From the NCBI GenBank assembly GCA_020073305.1, contig JAIQFK010000007.1, positions 186,001-250,000 on the forward strand: DNA of 64,000 nucleotides, read 5' to 3'. This DNA comes from Terriglobia bacterium. Lineage in GTDB: Bacteria; Acidobacteriota; Terriglobia; Bryobacterales; Bryobacteraceae. Each line of letters begins with the position of its first letter. The first letter of the stretch is position 1. Shown piece by piece: positions 56,681 to 64,000 of the stretch. The notes under the pieces are model-generated. The model was not told the DNA's origin. It searched no databases and worked only from the letters and a program-made list of their open reading frames with translations. The position numbers were made by a program, and so were the translations under genes.

Positions 56681-59617
56681 CTACGACAGCGTCTGCCCCG
56701 GCGCGCGGCGTCCCTTTTCCCGGCCGCCCGCACGTCCGCCGCGAAGGACCTTGTAGAAGAAAAGCCCCACCGGCCCCAACAGCCCTGACGGAAAAGGGTC
56801 ACGCACTTTCTGCCATTCCTCACCGGGCGGAAAGCGCTGGCCATAACGCTCGTACACCGCCGAATAATCGATCGGCCCGTTGCCGAGCACACGGTTGATC
56901 AACAGATTGGTGATGTCAATGCGCAGACGATTCGCTCCCGCCTGTATCTGGTGGGTCACATCGAAGCGATAAGGCCGCATCCACGCGACTCCCGCCTTCC
57001 GGCCATTCAGCCACAGCTCGGCCGTCTCGCGAACTTCGCCTAGATCGAGCACTACTCCTACATCCGGCCCAAGCTTCATGCCGAAAGAGAAATCTGCTTC
57101 GTAAATGCCACGACCCGAAAAAAACCGCGCGTTCGAAAGTTCCGTCCACGATTTGAGTTCATCCAGACCGATCTCGGGCACGCTCGAATCGTCGAATCGC
57201 AGCCGCCAACGCGCCGTCACGGGGATCGGCGAGGGAATGCCGCTCACCGTGATTTCTTCACGCCCGCGCGGACGCTGGATGTAATAGTCGCGGTTCTCGA
57301 AGACGCGCGTCGTCCAGCCCTCGCGCGTGGCTTCCAGGTCGAGGTTCGTATCGACCGCCACCGGGCTCCTGCCATTTTCGGCGAACGCAATGACGCGTGA
57401 TTCAAAGGGCCCCAGTGTCACGGCAACGCGGGTGCCGGCTTTGGTGTGCTCGAACGCGATCATGGGCTCGACTGTGCCGGTCTTGAGATCCCAGAGTTCC
57501 GGCTGTTTCGCTTCGACCCGGAAAGTGGCATCCAGGTGCTGCGGGTTTTCGCTCGTGTTTGCGAGGAAGTAATAGTCCCGGTCCGCAGTGCGGCGATGCA
57601 CGAATCCCACCTGTGGGCTGGCCTCGCGAAATGCGATGTCGGGCAAGTGCCAGCGCAGTGCGTTAAGGAATGACGTCTGCTCGTCACGCGAGAAAATCGC
57701 CACGCCGTTGCCGCATCGATGCGAGTGGAGGGCGGGAGCCTCGGGCACCACGCCGAATAGTTCGCGCACCAGTCGCACCACTTCGCCGCGATTTTTCTCC
57801 CGGTCCCGCATGCCATAGGCGGTCTGGGGCAGCCGCTCGGTGGCGATGACGATCCCGCCTTGGTCGACAAATGCCTTGATTTTCAAAAGCGAATCCACAT
57901 CAATACCGGTGAGATGGGGCAGCACCAGAACCGAGTACTCGCCGTCACCCGATCGCAGCCGGCCGTTCTCCACCTGCATCCCGGCAAATGCAAAGGTGTC
58001 GACGCCGTCGAACGAATATCCGTTGGTAATGATGGTCTTCACCACGTTGGATTCATAATGCAGCGCGTTCGCCAAGCCGAATTCGGGCGGTGTGCCGTTC
58101 GAACTCAGCCGGTCGCGGACCGCCCAGTTGAATAGCAACTCCCTGACCTGGGCTTCCGCCATCACATCTTCGGCAGCGAGATACACCGCGATGTCTGCAA
58201 CCGGTTTGCCCTGCTGGAGAATGTAGCTCGCGCGATTTACGTAATCCGCAAAAAGCGGAGCATACGGCCAGAAGGGGGAACAATGGTTCATCTGCGGACC
58301 GAAGTAAGTCACCCATCCGGGCGAACCGGCCGCAGCCGGCGAATACGGGTACACGACTCCGTATAGCGCATTGATGCCGCTTAAGAAGTGCAGGTCCGAG
58401 CAAAGCTTGAGCTGCTCGAGCGTGTCGCCGAAGCGGTTCGGGTTGCCAAGCCAGGTCCACGCTTCGGCGAGGACCGTGCGTTTTCCCGCGAGGTGCGCGC
58501 CGGAGCTTGCCCAGCGCGAGGTGTTGAACTCCTTCCATTCGTAATGCTCGCCCGTGGGAACGTCCACGGCGCGGTAACTGGCGAGCGAAACTGGGGGCAC
58601 ACCGTAGGATTCCACCTGCGCGGTCACGCCCTTGCGATGTGCCCAATCGGCCAGCGGCTGGACGAAGGCTTCGGATGCCTGCTCGGAGAGCGTCCTCCAG
58701 TAATCGCAGCGCAAATCGCGCGAATCCGCATGCTTGTGGTCGAACAGCGCGGGCAGGTGCGCGACCATGTCGTATCCGCGTTTGCGCTCAAAAATGCGAG
58801 GAAATTCGGCTGTCCAGTTCGCGCTGTACACCTCGAGCGAATCGCAGAAGATGGATCGAATACCGTGTCCGGGACCTGCGTCCAGCAGCTTGTCACCCAC
58901 CGCGGCCAGGAATCGCTCGAGCGCGCCCGCGTTGTAGTGATCGAGCACCAGGCCTTCGGCGCCCAGCGACGCGCGTTTGACCTGCATGCGCGTGGGACAC
59001 GAATAATAAAAGTGAACGTCGCCCCCGCCAGGCGGTGTTAACGAGGCGCCGCCGGCCTCTAACGTCAGTCTCGAATAGCCGTGCTCATCCACGTGGAACA
59101 CCGCGAGGATCTTGCCGTCTTTGTCGATCTCCGGCAGAGCGACCGGTGAGGCGGAAGTTACCGGCGCCGTCTTGCGCCGCAGCGTTTGAGCGCTGTCCGC
59201 TACGCTCACACTGGGGCCGCCATACGGCCACCCGGTTCCCAGGACCATGTCCACGGTCAGCCCGAGTTTCTTTGCGATGGCCAGAACGGAATGCAGAACG
59301 TCCAAAAACTCAGCCGAAAGGTAACGCTGATTGTGAATGCCATGCGCCGGATCGTCTAGCGCGATCGGATAGGTGGGGCAGATAAGGACTCCGCCAATAT
59401 GGGCAGCCGCCATCAGCTTCAACTCGCGTTCGCACTCCTCCACCGTCCACGCCGGTCCGAAGATGCTCCATTGCATGCGCATGCGGCTTTCATTTGGCAT
59501 TTCCAGGAACTCGCGTGCGTCGGGCTCGTTTGTGGACGCTGCCCCCAGGGGCTTCGACCCGGCTGCAACACTGAGTGCCAGAAATGTTCGCCGAGTTAGC
59601 TCGCTGCTACACCGCAT
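56681..59617 (-). CDS. Secreted alpha-L-rhamnosidase-like glycoside hydrolase (GH106-like)
   Basis: 978 residues from the ATG at 59617, where a Tat-type leader begins (SSELTRRTFLALSVAAGSKP). The TIM-barrel core includes AAHIGGVLICPTYPIALDD, DMVLGTGWPYGG, SIFCDSLEVYSANWT, QVESYGVPPVSLAS and TVLAEAWTWLG, which is GH106 rhamnosidase-like wording. A C-terminal beta-sandwich (VVLDLGEVRETAELWLNGRK, GVAWMRPYRFDV) is typical of these large enzymes. An upstream start at 59686 would overlap the divergent AlaX-like gene. It likely removes rhamnose from plant or bacterial polysaccharides outside the cytoplasm. Confidence 0.85.
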   Translation of the reverse strand: MRCSSELTRRTFLALSVAAGSKPLGAASTNEPDAREFLEMPNESRMRMQWSIFGPAWTVEECERELKLMAAAHIGGVLICPTYPIALDDPAHGIHNQRYLSAEFLDVLHSVLAIAKKLGLTVDMVLGTGWPYGGPSVSVADSAQTLRRKTAPVTSASPVALPEIDKDGKILAVFHVDEHGYSRLTLEAGGASLTPPGGGDVHFYYSCPTRMQVKRASLGAEGLVLDHYNAGALERFLAAVGDKLLDAGPGHGIRSIFCDSLEVYSANWTAEFPRIFERKRGYDMVAHLPALFDHKHADSRDLRCDYWRTLSEQASEAFVQPLADWAHRKGVTAQVESYGVPPVSLASYRAVDVPTGEHYEWKEFNTSRWASSGAHLAGKRTVLAEAWTWLGNPNRFGDTLEQLKLCSDLHFLSGINALYGVVYPYSPAAAGSPGWVTYFGPQMNHCSPFWPYAPLFADYVNRASYILQQGKPVADIAVYLAAEDVMAEAQVRELLFNWAVRDRLSSNGTPPEFGLANALHYESNVVKTIITNGYSFDGVDTFAFAGMQVENGRLRSGDGEYSVLVLPHLTGIDVDSLLKIKAFVDQGGIVIATERLPQTAYGMRDREKNRGEVVRLVRELFGVVPEAPALHSHRCGNGVAIFSRDEQTSFLNALRWHLPDIAFREASPQVGFVHRRTADRDYYFLANTSENPQHLDATFRVEAKQPELWDLKTGTVEPMIAFEHTKAGTRVAVTLGPFESRVIAFAENGRSPVAVDTNLDLEATREGWTTRVFENRDYYIQRPRGREEITVSGIPSPIPVTARWRLRFDDSSVPEIGLDELKSWTELSNARFFSGRGIYEADFSFGMKLGPDVGVVLDLGEVRETAELWLNGRKAGVAWMRPYRFDVTHQIQAGANRLRIDITNLLINRVLGNGPIDYSAVYERYGQRFPPGEEWQKVRDPFPSGLLGPVGLFFYKVLRGGRAGGREKGRRAPGQTLS

Positions 59618-59684
59618 GCAGTCGATTCTATCGGATTGAAATCGCTCAAACACGGTCCAGTATGATATTGGAACTGGCGCTTTC

Positions 59685-60848
59685 ATGACCGAGCGGCTTT
59701 ACTACGACGATTCTTACCTGCGCGAATTTCGCGCGCTTGTACTCGACCGCTCGGATGACGGCCACCTTCTGTATCTGGATCGCACGGCCTTCTATCCGAC
59801 CTCGGGCGGCCAGCCAAACGACCTCGGTTCGATCGGGGGCGTCGCGGTTGTCGATGTCGTCGATGAAGACGAACGTATTGCGCACCGCACGGCGTCTCCG
59901 GTTGATGCCGCCGAAGTCGAGTGCTCAGTCGATTGGGCTCGTCGTTACGATCACATGCAGCAGCACAGCGGCCAGCACCTCCTCTCTGCCGTCTTCATCG
60001 AACAGTTCGGCATTGAAACTTGCAGTTTTCACCTGGGCGAGGAGATTTCCACTCTCGATCTCGAGGTCATGGCGATCGACATGGAAAAGGTGATTGCCGC
60101 GGAGCGAAGAGCAAACCAAGCGGTTTGGGAGAACCGTCCGATCGTCGTTACATATGAAGAGTCCCACGCCGCCGGAGATCTGCGGAAGCCGGCTGGCCGC
60201 GCTGGAACGCTGCGCATCGTGTCGATCGATGGGCTGGACCGCATTGCCTGCGGGGGGACGCATGTCCGCTTGACGGGCGAAATTGGGCCGGTTCTGATTC
60301 GCCGCCTGGAGAAAATCCGGAACACCATACGCGTGGAATTTTTGTGCGGCAGCCGCGCCCTGCGGCGGGCACGTGCCGATTACGATCTGCTCACGCGCAC
60401 CGCGCAGGCATTTACTACCTCCGTGGACGAGGTGCCCGACGTAGCCGGCGCGCAGCTTGCGGCAGTTCGCGAAACCGAAAGGCTACGCCGCAAGCTGGAA
60501 TCGGAACTGGCGCGGTATCAGGGCCGCGAATTGTACGAGGCGACCGCGCAGGATCCCAACGGTGTGCGCCGCGTCGTGCGGCGGCTGGCCAAAGGGTCCA
60601 TGGAAGAACTGCGAGCACTGGCGCAAAGCTTCACCGCCCAGCCGAAGGCGATGTTCATTGGAGTGGTCGAGCAGCCGGCCTCCGTGCTGTTTGCGGTCTC
60701 CGCGGATGCGGGGCTGGAGGCGGGAAGGGTGCTGCAGCCGCTTCTGGTGCAAGGCGGCGGGCGTGGTGGGGGAAACGCGCGCATGGCGCAGGGCAGCGTG
60801 CCCACGGTCGAAGCCCTGGACGCCGTCGTGCGGTCACTGAGCCGGTAG
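59685..60848 (+). CDS. AlaX-type trans-editing protein (alanyl-tRNA editing domain plus DHHA1)
   Basis: 387 residues. The N-terminal region (RTAFYPTSGGQPNDLG) and the zinc site H94/H98 (QQHSGQHLL) with C189/H193 (IACGGTHV) form the AlaRS-type editing domain that hydrolyses mischarged Ser- or Gly-tRNA(Ala). A coiled segment (ETERLRRKLESELARYQGRE) leads to a C-terminal DHHA1-like domain ending in LVQGGGRGGGNARMAQGS. No synthetase catalytic domain is present, so it acts in trans (AlaX-L type). It is 18 bases upstream of queA. Confidence 0.9.
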   Translation: MTERLYYDDSYLREFRALVLDRSDDGHLLYLDRTAFYPTSGGQPNDLGSIGGVAVVDVVDEDERIAHRTASPVDAAEVECSVDWARRYDHMQQHSGQHLLSAVFIEQFGIETCSFHLGEEISTLDLEVMAIDMEKVIAAERRANQAVWENRPIVVTYEESHAAGDLRKPAGRAGTLRIVSIDGLDRIACGGTHVRLTGEIGPVLIRRLEKIRNTIRVEFLCGSRALRRARADYDLLTRTAQAFTTSVDEVPDVAGAQLAAVRETERLRRKLESELARYQGRELYEATAQDPNGVRRVVRRLAKGSMEELRALAQSFTAQPKAMFIGVVEQPASVLFAVSADAGLEAGRVLQPLLVQGGGRGGGNARMAQGSVPTVEALDAVVRSLSR

Positions 60849-60866
60849 CGCTACAGTAATCGACGG

Positions 60867-61925
60867 GTGCAGCTTTCCGATTTCGACTACCATCTCCCGC
60901 AGGATCTGATCGCGCAGGAGCCGCTGCCGGATCGCGCCGCCTCGCGCATGCTGGTCCTTCGCCGCGGTGAGCAGCGCTGGGAAGACCGCTTGTTTCGCGA
61001 GCTGCCCGAGTTTCTCCAATCCGGCGACTGCCTGGTATTGAACGATTCGAAAGTGTTCCCTTGCCGCCTCTTCGGCCATCGCGCCGGTGTCCATTCGCTT
61101 CCCGTAGGCAAGCGGAATCCGAAGCGCCACGAGAATCTGAGCGGCGCCGTTGAGGTCTTTCTGTTGCGGTCCGTTTCTCCGGACGGCAAGGAATGGCAGG
61201 CGCTGGTCCGGCCCGGACGCAAAATGCGCACCGGAGAGCGCGTTACGTTCGACGGCGCGCTCGAAGCCGAGATTACCTCGCGCGGCGAATTCGGCGAGCG
61301 CACGCTGCGCTTCCTGACAGAAGCGGATGTCTACGAGAGCCTCGAGCGCGTCGGGCACGTGCCTTTGCCCCCCTACATCAAGCGGCCGGATTCGCCCGCC
61401 GACCGCGAGCGCTACCAGACTGTGTTTGCGCGCGAGAAGGGCTCGGTTGCGGCTCCCACGGCCGGCCTGCACTTCACGCCGGAAATGCTGGAACGTTGCC
61501 GCGCCTTGGGAGCCGACATTGCTTACGTCACTTTGCACGTTGGCCTCGGAACTTTTCAGCCCATCCATAGCGAACAAGTGGAGCAAGCTCGCCTGCATGC
61601 CGAATCCTACAGCATTACCCCGGAGAACGCCGCCAGGATGGACGCCGCGCGCCGGATCGTGGCCGTCGGAACCACCAGCGTGCGCACCATCGAGAGTGCG
61701 CACAGTTCAGGAACCCTGCGCGGCCAAACTGAGTTGTTCGTCTATCCCGGCTTCCGCTTCGCACGCACGGGAGCGCTGCTCACCAACTTCCATTTGCCCC
61801 GTACGAGCCTCCTTTTGCTGGTCTGCGCGTTTGCCGGTACGGAATTCGTGCTGGCCGCCTACCGTCACGCGGTCGAGAAGCAATATCGCTTTTATTCGTA
61901 CGGCGATTGTATGCTGATCCTTTAA
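60867..61925 (+). CDS. queA: S-adenosylmethionine:tRNA ribosyltransferase-isomerase
   Basis: 352 residues from GTG 60867 ([19 protein letters not shown]). Conserved segments are [71 protein letters not shown] and the C-terminal [20 protein letters not shown]. It builds epoxyqueuosine on tRNA from S-adenosylmethionine, a step of queuosine synthesis. It lies in a plus-strand run with the tRNA-editing gene and a CorA-type transporter. Confidence 0.96.
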   Translation: MQLSDFDYHLPQDLIAQEPLPDRAASRMLVLRRGEQRWEDRLFRELPEFLQSGDCLVLNDSKVFPCRLFGHRAGVHSLPVGKRNPKRHENLSGAVEVFLLRSVSPDGKEWQALVRPGRKMRTGERVTFDGALEAEITSRGEFGERTLRFLTEADVYESLERVGHVPLPPYIKRPDSPADRERYQTVFAREKGSVAAPTAGLHFTPEMLERCRALGADIAYVTLHVGLGTFQPIHSEQVEQARLHAESYSITPENAARMDAARRIVAVGTTSVRTIESAHSSGTLRGQTELFVYPGFRFARTGALLTNFHLPRTSLLLLVCAFAGTEFVLAAYRHAVEKQYRFYSYGDCMLIL

Positions 61926-61927
61926 TC

Positions 61928-62794
61928 ATGGACTGGCACCAGGTTCGCGACCCGCAGGACCCAGAGCTCGACCGTCTCGCCGGACTTTACCGCCTTCATC
62001 CCCTGCACATCGAAGACTGCCGGCACCGCAATCAGAGCGCCAAGGTGGAGGAGAGCCGCGGATACGTGTTCGCGGTCTTCAAGACGGTGGAAATCGCGAG
62101 TGATGGCTCGCTGGCGCTGGCCGATCTCGACGTGTTTCTGGGCCGGGATTTCATCATCACCATTGAAGATCCCAAGCTTCATTCCGCCCGCGGGCTGCTC
62201 GATACCGTGCGGCAGGCGGCCAGCGGGATGCGCGCCGATCAGGTGTTTTATCGCATCACTGACGGCGTCGTCGATTCCTACTTGCCGGTTCTGGATCGTT
62301 TCAGCGAGATCATCGATGAACTGGAAGACCAGGTGCTGGACCGGCCTGCGCCGCAAACCCTGTCGCGCGTCTTCGAAACCAAACGCAGCCTGATTCTGTT
62401 GCGCCGCGTCCTGGTCAATACTCGGGACGTTGCGGGGCACTTGCAGCGGAGCGAGAGCGACCTGATCCATCGCGACATGTGGCCGTTCCTGCGCGACGTC
62501 TACGATCACGTTGCGCGCAACCTCGATCTGGTCGAAATGCAGCGCGACCTGCTGACCGGGGCGCTCGACATTTACCTTTCGAGCGTCGCCAACCGCACCA
62601 ACCAGGTCATGAAGGTGCTAACCGTGCTGGGCACCATCGCGCTGCCGGCACTGGTGATTTCGGGGATCTACGGGATGAATCTGAAAGGGCTGCCCTTCGC
62701 GGACTCTCCCTACGGAACCGTGATGGTGAGCGGGGTCATGCTAGCTACCACGGTGGTGCTGCTAGCTGTTTTGCGCCTGCTCCGCTGGTTCTGA
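61928..62794 (+). CDS. CorA-family divalent metal transporter
   Basis: 288 residues from the ATG at 61928. The cytosolic domain (LHPLHIEDCRHRNQSAKVEE) and a long helix (LDRFSEIIDELEDQVLDRPA) lead to two C-terminal membrane helices. The selectivity motif YGMNLKGLPF (about 255-264) sits between them, as in CorA magnesium/cobalt channels. It starts 2 bases after the queA stop, so it is co-transcribed. The ion cannot be stated from sequence alone; magnesium is the family norm. Confidence 0.92.
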   Translation: MDWHQVRDPQDPELDRLAGLYRLHPLHIEDCRHRNQSAKVEESRGYVFAVFKTVEIASDGSLALADLDVFLGRDFIITIEDPKLHSARGLLDTVRQAASGMRADQVFYRITDGVVDSYLPVLDRFSEIIDELEDQVLDRPAPQTLSRVFETKRSLILLRRVLVNTRDVAGHLQRSESDLIHRDMWPFLRDVYDHVARNLDLVEMQRDLLTGALDIYLSSVANRTNQVMKVLTVLGTIALPALVISGIYGMNLKGLPFADSPYGTVMVSGVMLATTVVLLAVLRLLRWF

Positions 62795-62799
62795 TCGCC

Positions 62800-63729
62800 C
62801 TACATTTTGGGCGCGTAGTATCCCTTGCGGGCGCGCACGATCAGGTCCTTGCGCCCCTTCACCCTCAGATCGACCGAGTGGTACAACCCGTCGGTCTTCA
62901 GCGGCTCCGGCCGGTAGAAGATGTTGTACTGGTGCCGCAACTCGTTCGCGATATTCTCAAACGATTGCGCCAGGTCCTCGGCTTTGAACGGGAAGAACGC
63001 TTGGCCGCCCGTTTCCGCGGCCAGGTATTTCAGCACCTTGTCGCCGTCCGCCTCGATGCGCGAGATATTGGTCGAGATGCAATAGATCACCGCGTCGGCC
63101 TTTTGCGCCATCTCGAGCGCCTGGTCGCGCGATTCACGGCTCTGGTTGTCATCGCCGTCGCTCACGATGATCACCGCGCGGCGGAACTTGTGCCGTGGCT
63201 GATCCTGCTGCAGCTTGTCGCGGCAGGCGAAAAAGAGCGCATCGTAGAGCGCCGTGCCGCCTCCTGGGCGCAGGCTGCGCACGGCCGTGGCGAGCTTTTC
63301 GGGATCATCGATCAGGTCGGCCACCAGCTCGACGGAGGAATCGAAGCTCACGATCATGCACTTGTCCTGCCGCGGGCGGATGACGCTGTTGATAAAGTCC
63401 ACCGCGGCTTGCTGCTCGAAGCGGAAGCGTTCCCGGATGCTGTTGCTGGTGTCGACCAGGATGGCGATGCGTAGCGGCAGGTCGCTCTCCGCCGTGAACT
63501 CCTGGATCTTCTGCGACCGCTTGCTCTCGATCACCTGAAAATCTTCTTTGCCGAGATCCGTGATGAACTTGCCCTTCTTGTCCGTCACGGTGAAGAGCAT
63601 GTTCACGCGAGTCACGTCGAGGATGATGCGCGTGTCCGACGGCTCGACGCGGTCCGGCTTCTGCTCCGGTTGCTGTCCCGCCAGGCACAATCCGGCGGCG
63701 CCAACCACAAAAGGCAACAACCATTTCAT
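62800..63729 (-). CDS. Secreted VWA-domain protein (acidobacterial VWFA-related type)
   Basis: 309 residues with a signal peptide (MKWLLPFVVGAAGLCLAGQQ). A small beta domain (NMLFTVTDKKGKFITDLGKE) comes first. A von Willebrand A domain then carries the metal-ion site DTSNS (about 93-97), the threonine region GGTALYDALFFA and the aspartate of VSDGDDNQSRES near 192. This matches the VWFA-related family described from acidobacteria, which supports the taxonomic reading. It is probably a periplasmic adhesion or interaction protein. Confidence 0.9.
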   Translation of the reverse strand: MKWLLPFVVGAAGLCLAGQQPEQKPDRVEPSDTRIILDVTRVNMLFTVTDKKGKFITDLGKEDFQVIESKRSQKIQEFTAESDLPLRIAILVDTSNSIRERFRFEQQAAVDFINSVIRPRQDKCMIVSFDSSVELVADLIDDPEKLATAVRSLRPGGGTALYDALFFACRDKLQQDQPRHKFRRAVIIVSDGDDNQSRESRDQALEMAQKADAVIYCISTNISRIEADGDKVLKYLAAETGGQAFFPFKAEDLAQSFENIANELRHQYNIFYRPEPLKTDGLYHSVDLRVKGRKDLIVRARKGYYAPKM

Positions 63730-63782
63730 ATACGTCGATTATAGAACGGGTGCCTTAGCGGTCCCTCGCCCTCGGGCAGCGG

Positions 63783-64000
63783 TCAGGCCAAAGCCAGAAT
63801 CTTGTCGAACGCGTCTGAGACCTTCCGCAGCTTCTCCGGATCGTTGGGCTCGTAACCGATCTCGGGTGAGAGGAACCCGCGATACCCGACCTTCACCAGC
63901 GCCGCCATCACTGCCTTCCAGTCCACGTCGCCTTCGAGCAGCTCGGCGAAGTGGCCTTGCTCGTAGCGGTTCGAGAGCTTGTAGTCTTTCAAGTGAACTC
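63783..64000 (-). CDS. Sugar-phosphate isomerase/epimerase-like TIM barrel, N-terminal part outside window
   Basis: Only the last about 72 residues are present, and the frame stays open to the right edge. The visible start VHLKDYK and the end FLSPEIGYEPNDPEKLRKVS are typical of the xylose-isomerase-like TIM-barrel (AP endonuclease 2) family, where HxKD and the late glutamate help bind metal. Substrate unknown. Confidence 0.75.
   Translation of the reverse strand, partial: VHLKDYKLSNRYEQGHFAELLEGDVDWKAVMAALVKVGYRGFLSPEIGYEPNDPEKLRKVSDAFDKILALA

Overview
This is a GC-rich bacterial chromosome segment, densely packed with genes on both strands. The likely source is an acidobacterium of the Solibacter/Bryobacter type. 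That inference rests on a secreted VWA protein of the kind described from acidobacteria (62800-63729), many signal-peptide-bearing amidohydrolases and glycosidases, large TPR proteins, and a TolB-like/TPR protein with a characteristic N-terminal domain. No rRNA, tRNA, CRISPR array, prophage or insertion sequence was recognised.

The most notable content is two genes interrupted by an in-frame TGA exactly at a catalytic cysteine position, each followed at once by a hairpin that fits a bacterial SECIS element. The first (6619-8775) is a secreted TPR/TlpA-type thioredoxin whose CxxC reads U-S-F-C. The second (18112-18843) is a stand-alone glutamine-amidotransferase-like protein related to the C-terminal region of CTP synthase, with the TGA at the nucleophile. 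Both hairpins have five-base loops of the form N-GUU-N. I read both as selenoproteins. No selenocysteine machinery lies in the window.

Layout. 1-5234: end of a Wzt-type export ATPase, two secreted amidohydrolases and an M20 peptidase. 5277-8775: an RNase H-fold exonuclease-like/TPR protein and the thioredoxin selenoprotein. 8850-13124: a sugar-nucleotide and envelope block (galU, GT39-like membrane protein, enoyl-CoA hydratase, galE). 13128-16667: divergent TPR genes around a palindrome. 16733-19635: amidohydrolase, GATase-like selenoprotein and SDR. 19721-25352: uvrA, an unassigned protein, a CPBP protease and mtnA.

25349-29110 (minus) is an overlapping operon: ECF sigma factor, zinc anti-sigma factor with HEAT-like repeats, two DUF4097-like proteins, and a lone ABC ATPase. 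29188-33329 holds an RluD-type pseudouridine synthase, a nested palindromic element, a GH42 beta-galactosidase-like enzyme and a HAD dehalogenase. 33326-34053 is a Phd/VapC toxin-antitoxin pair with an operator. 34079-39761 (minus) is an overlapping operon joining an unknown secreted protein, a solute-binding protein, a histidine kinase and an NtrC-type sigma-54 activator.

39808-46416 holds a small membrane protein, an L,D-transpeptidase, an orphan CpaE/TadZ-like protein, an alpha-glucan phosphorylase and a cytochrome c/PQQ-type beta-propeller protein. 46463-51640 (plus) is a membrane/lipoprotein cluster: NfeD protease, slipin, SPOR protein, lipA, lnt. 51661-56650 (minus) holds typA and an FtsX-type exporter (permease plus ATPase). 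56681-64000 holds a GH106-like rhamnosidase, an AlaX-type editing protein, queA, a CorA transporter, the VWA protein and the end of a sugar-phosphate isomerase-like protein.
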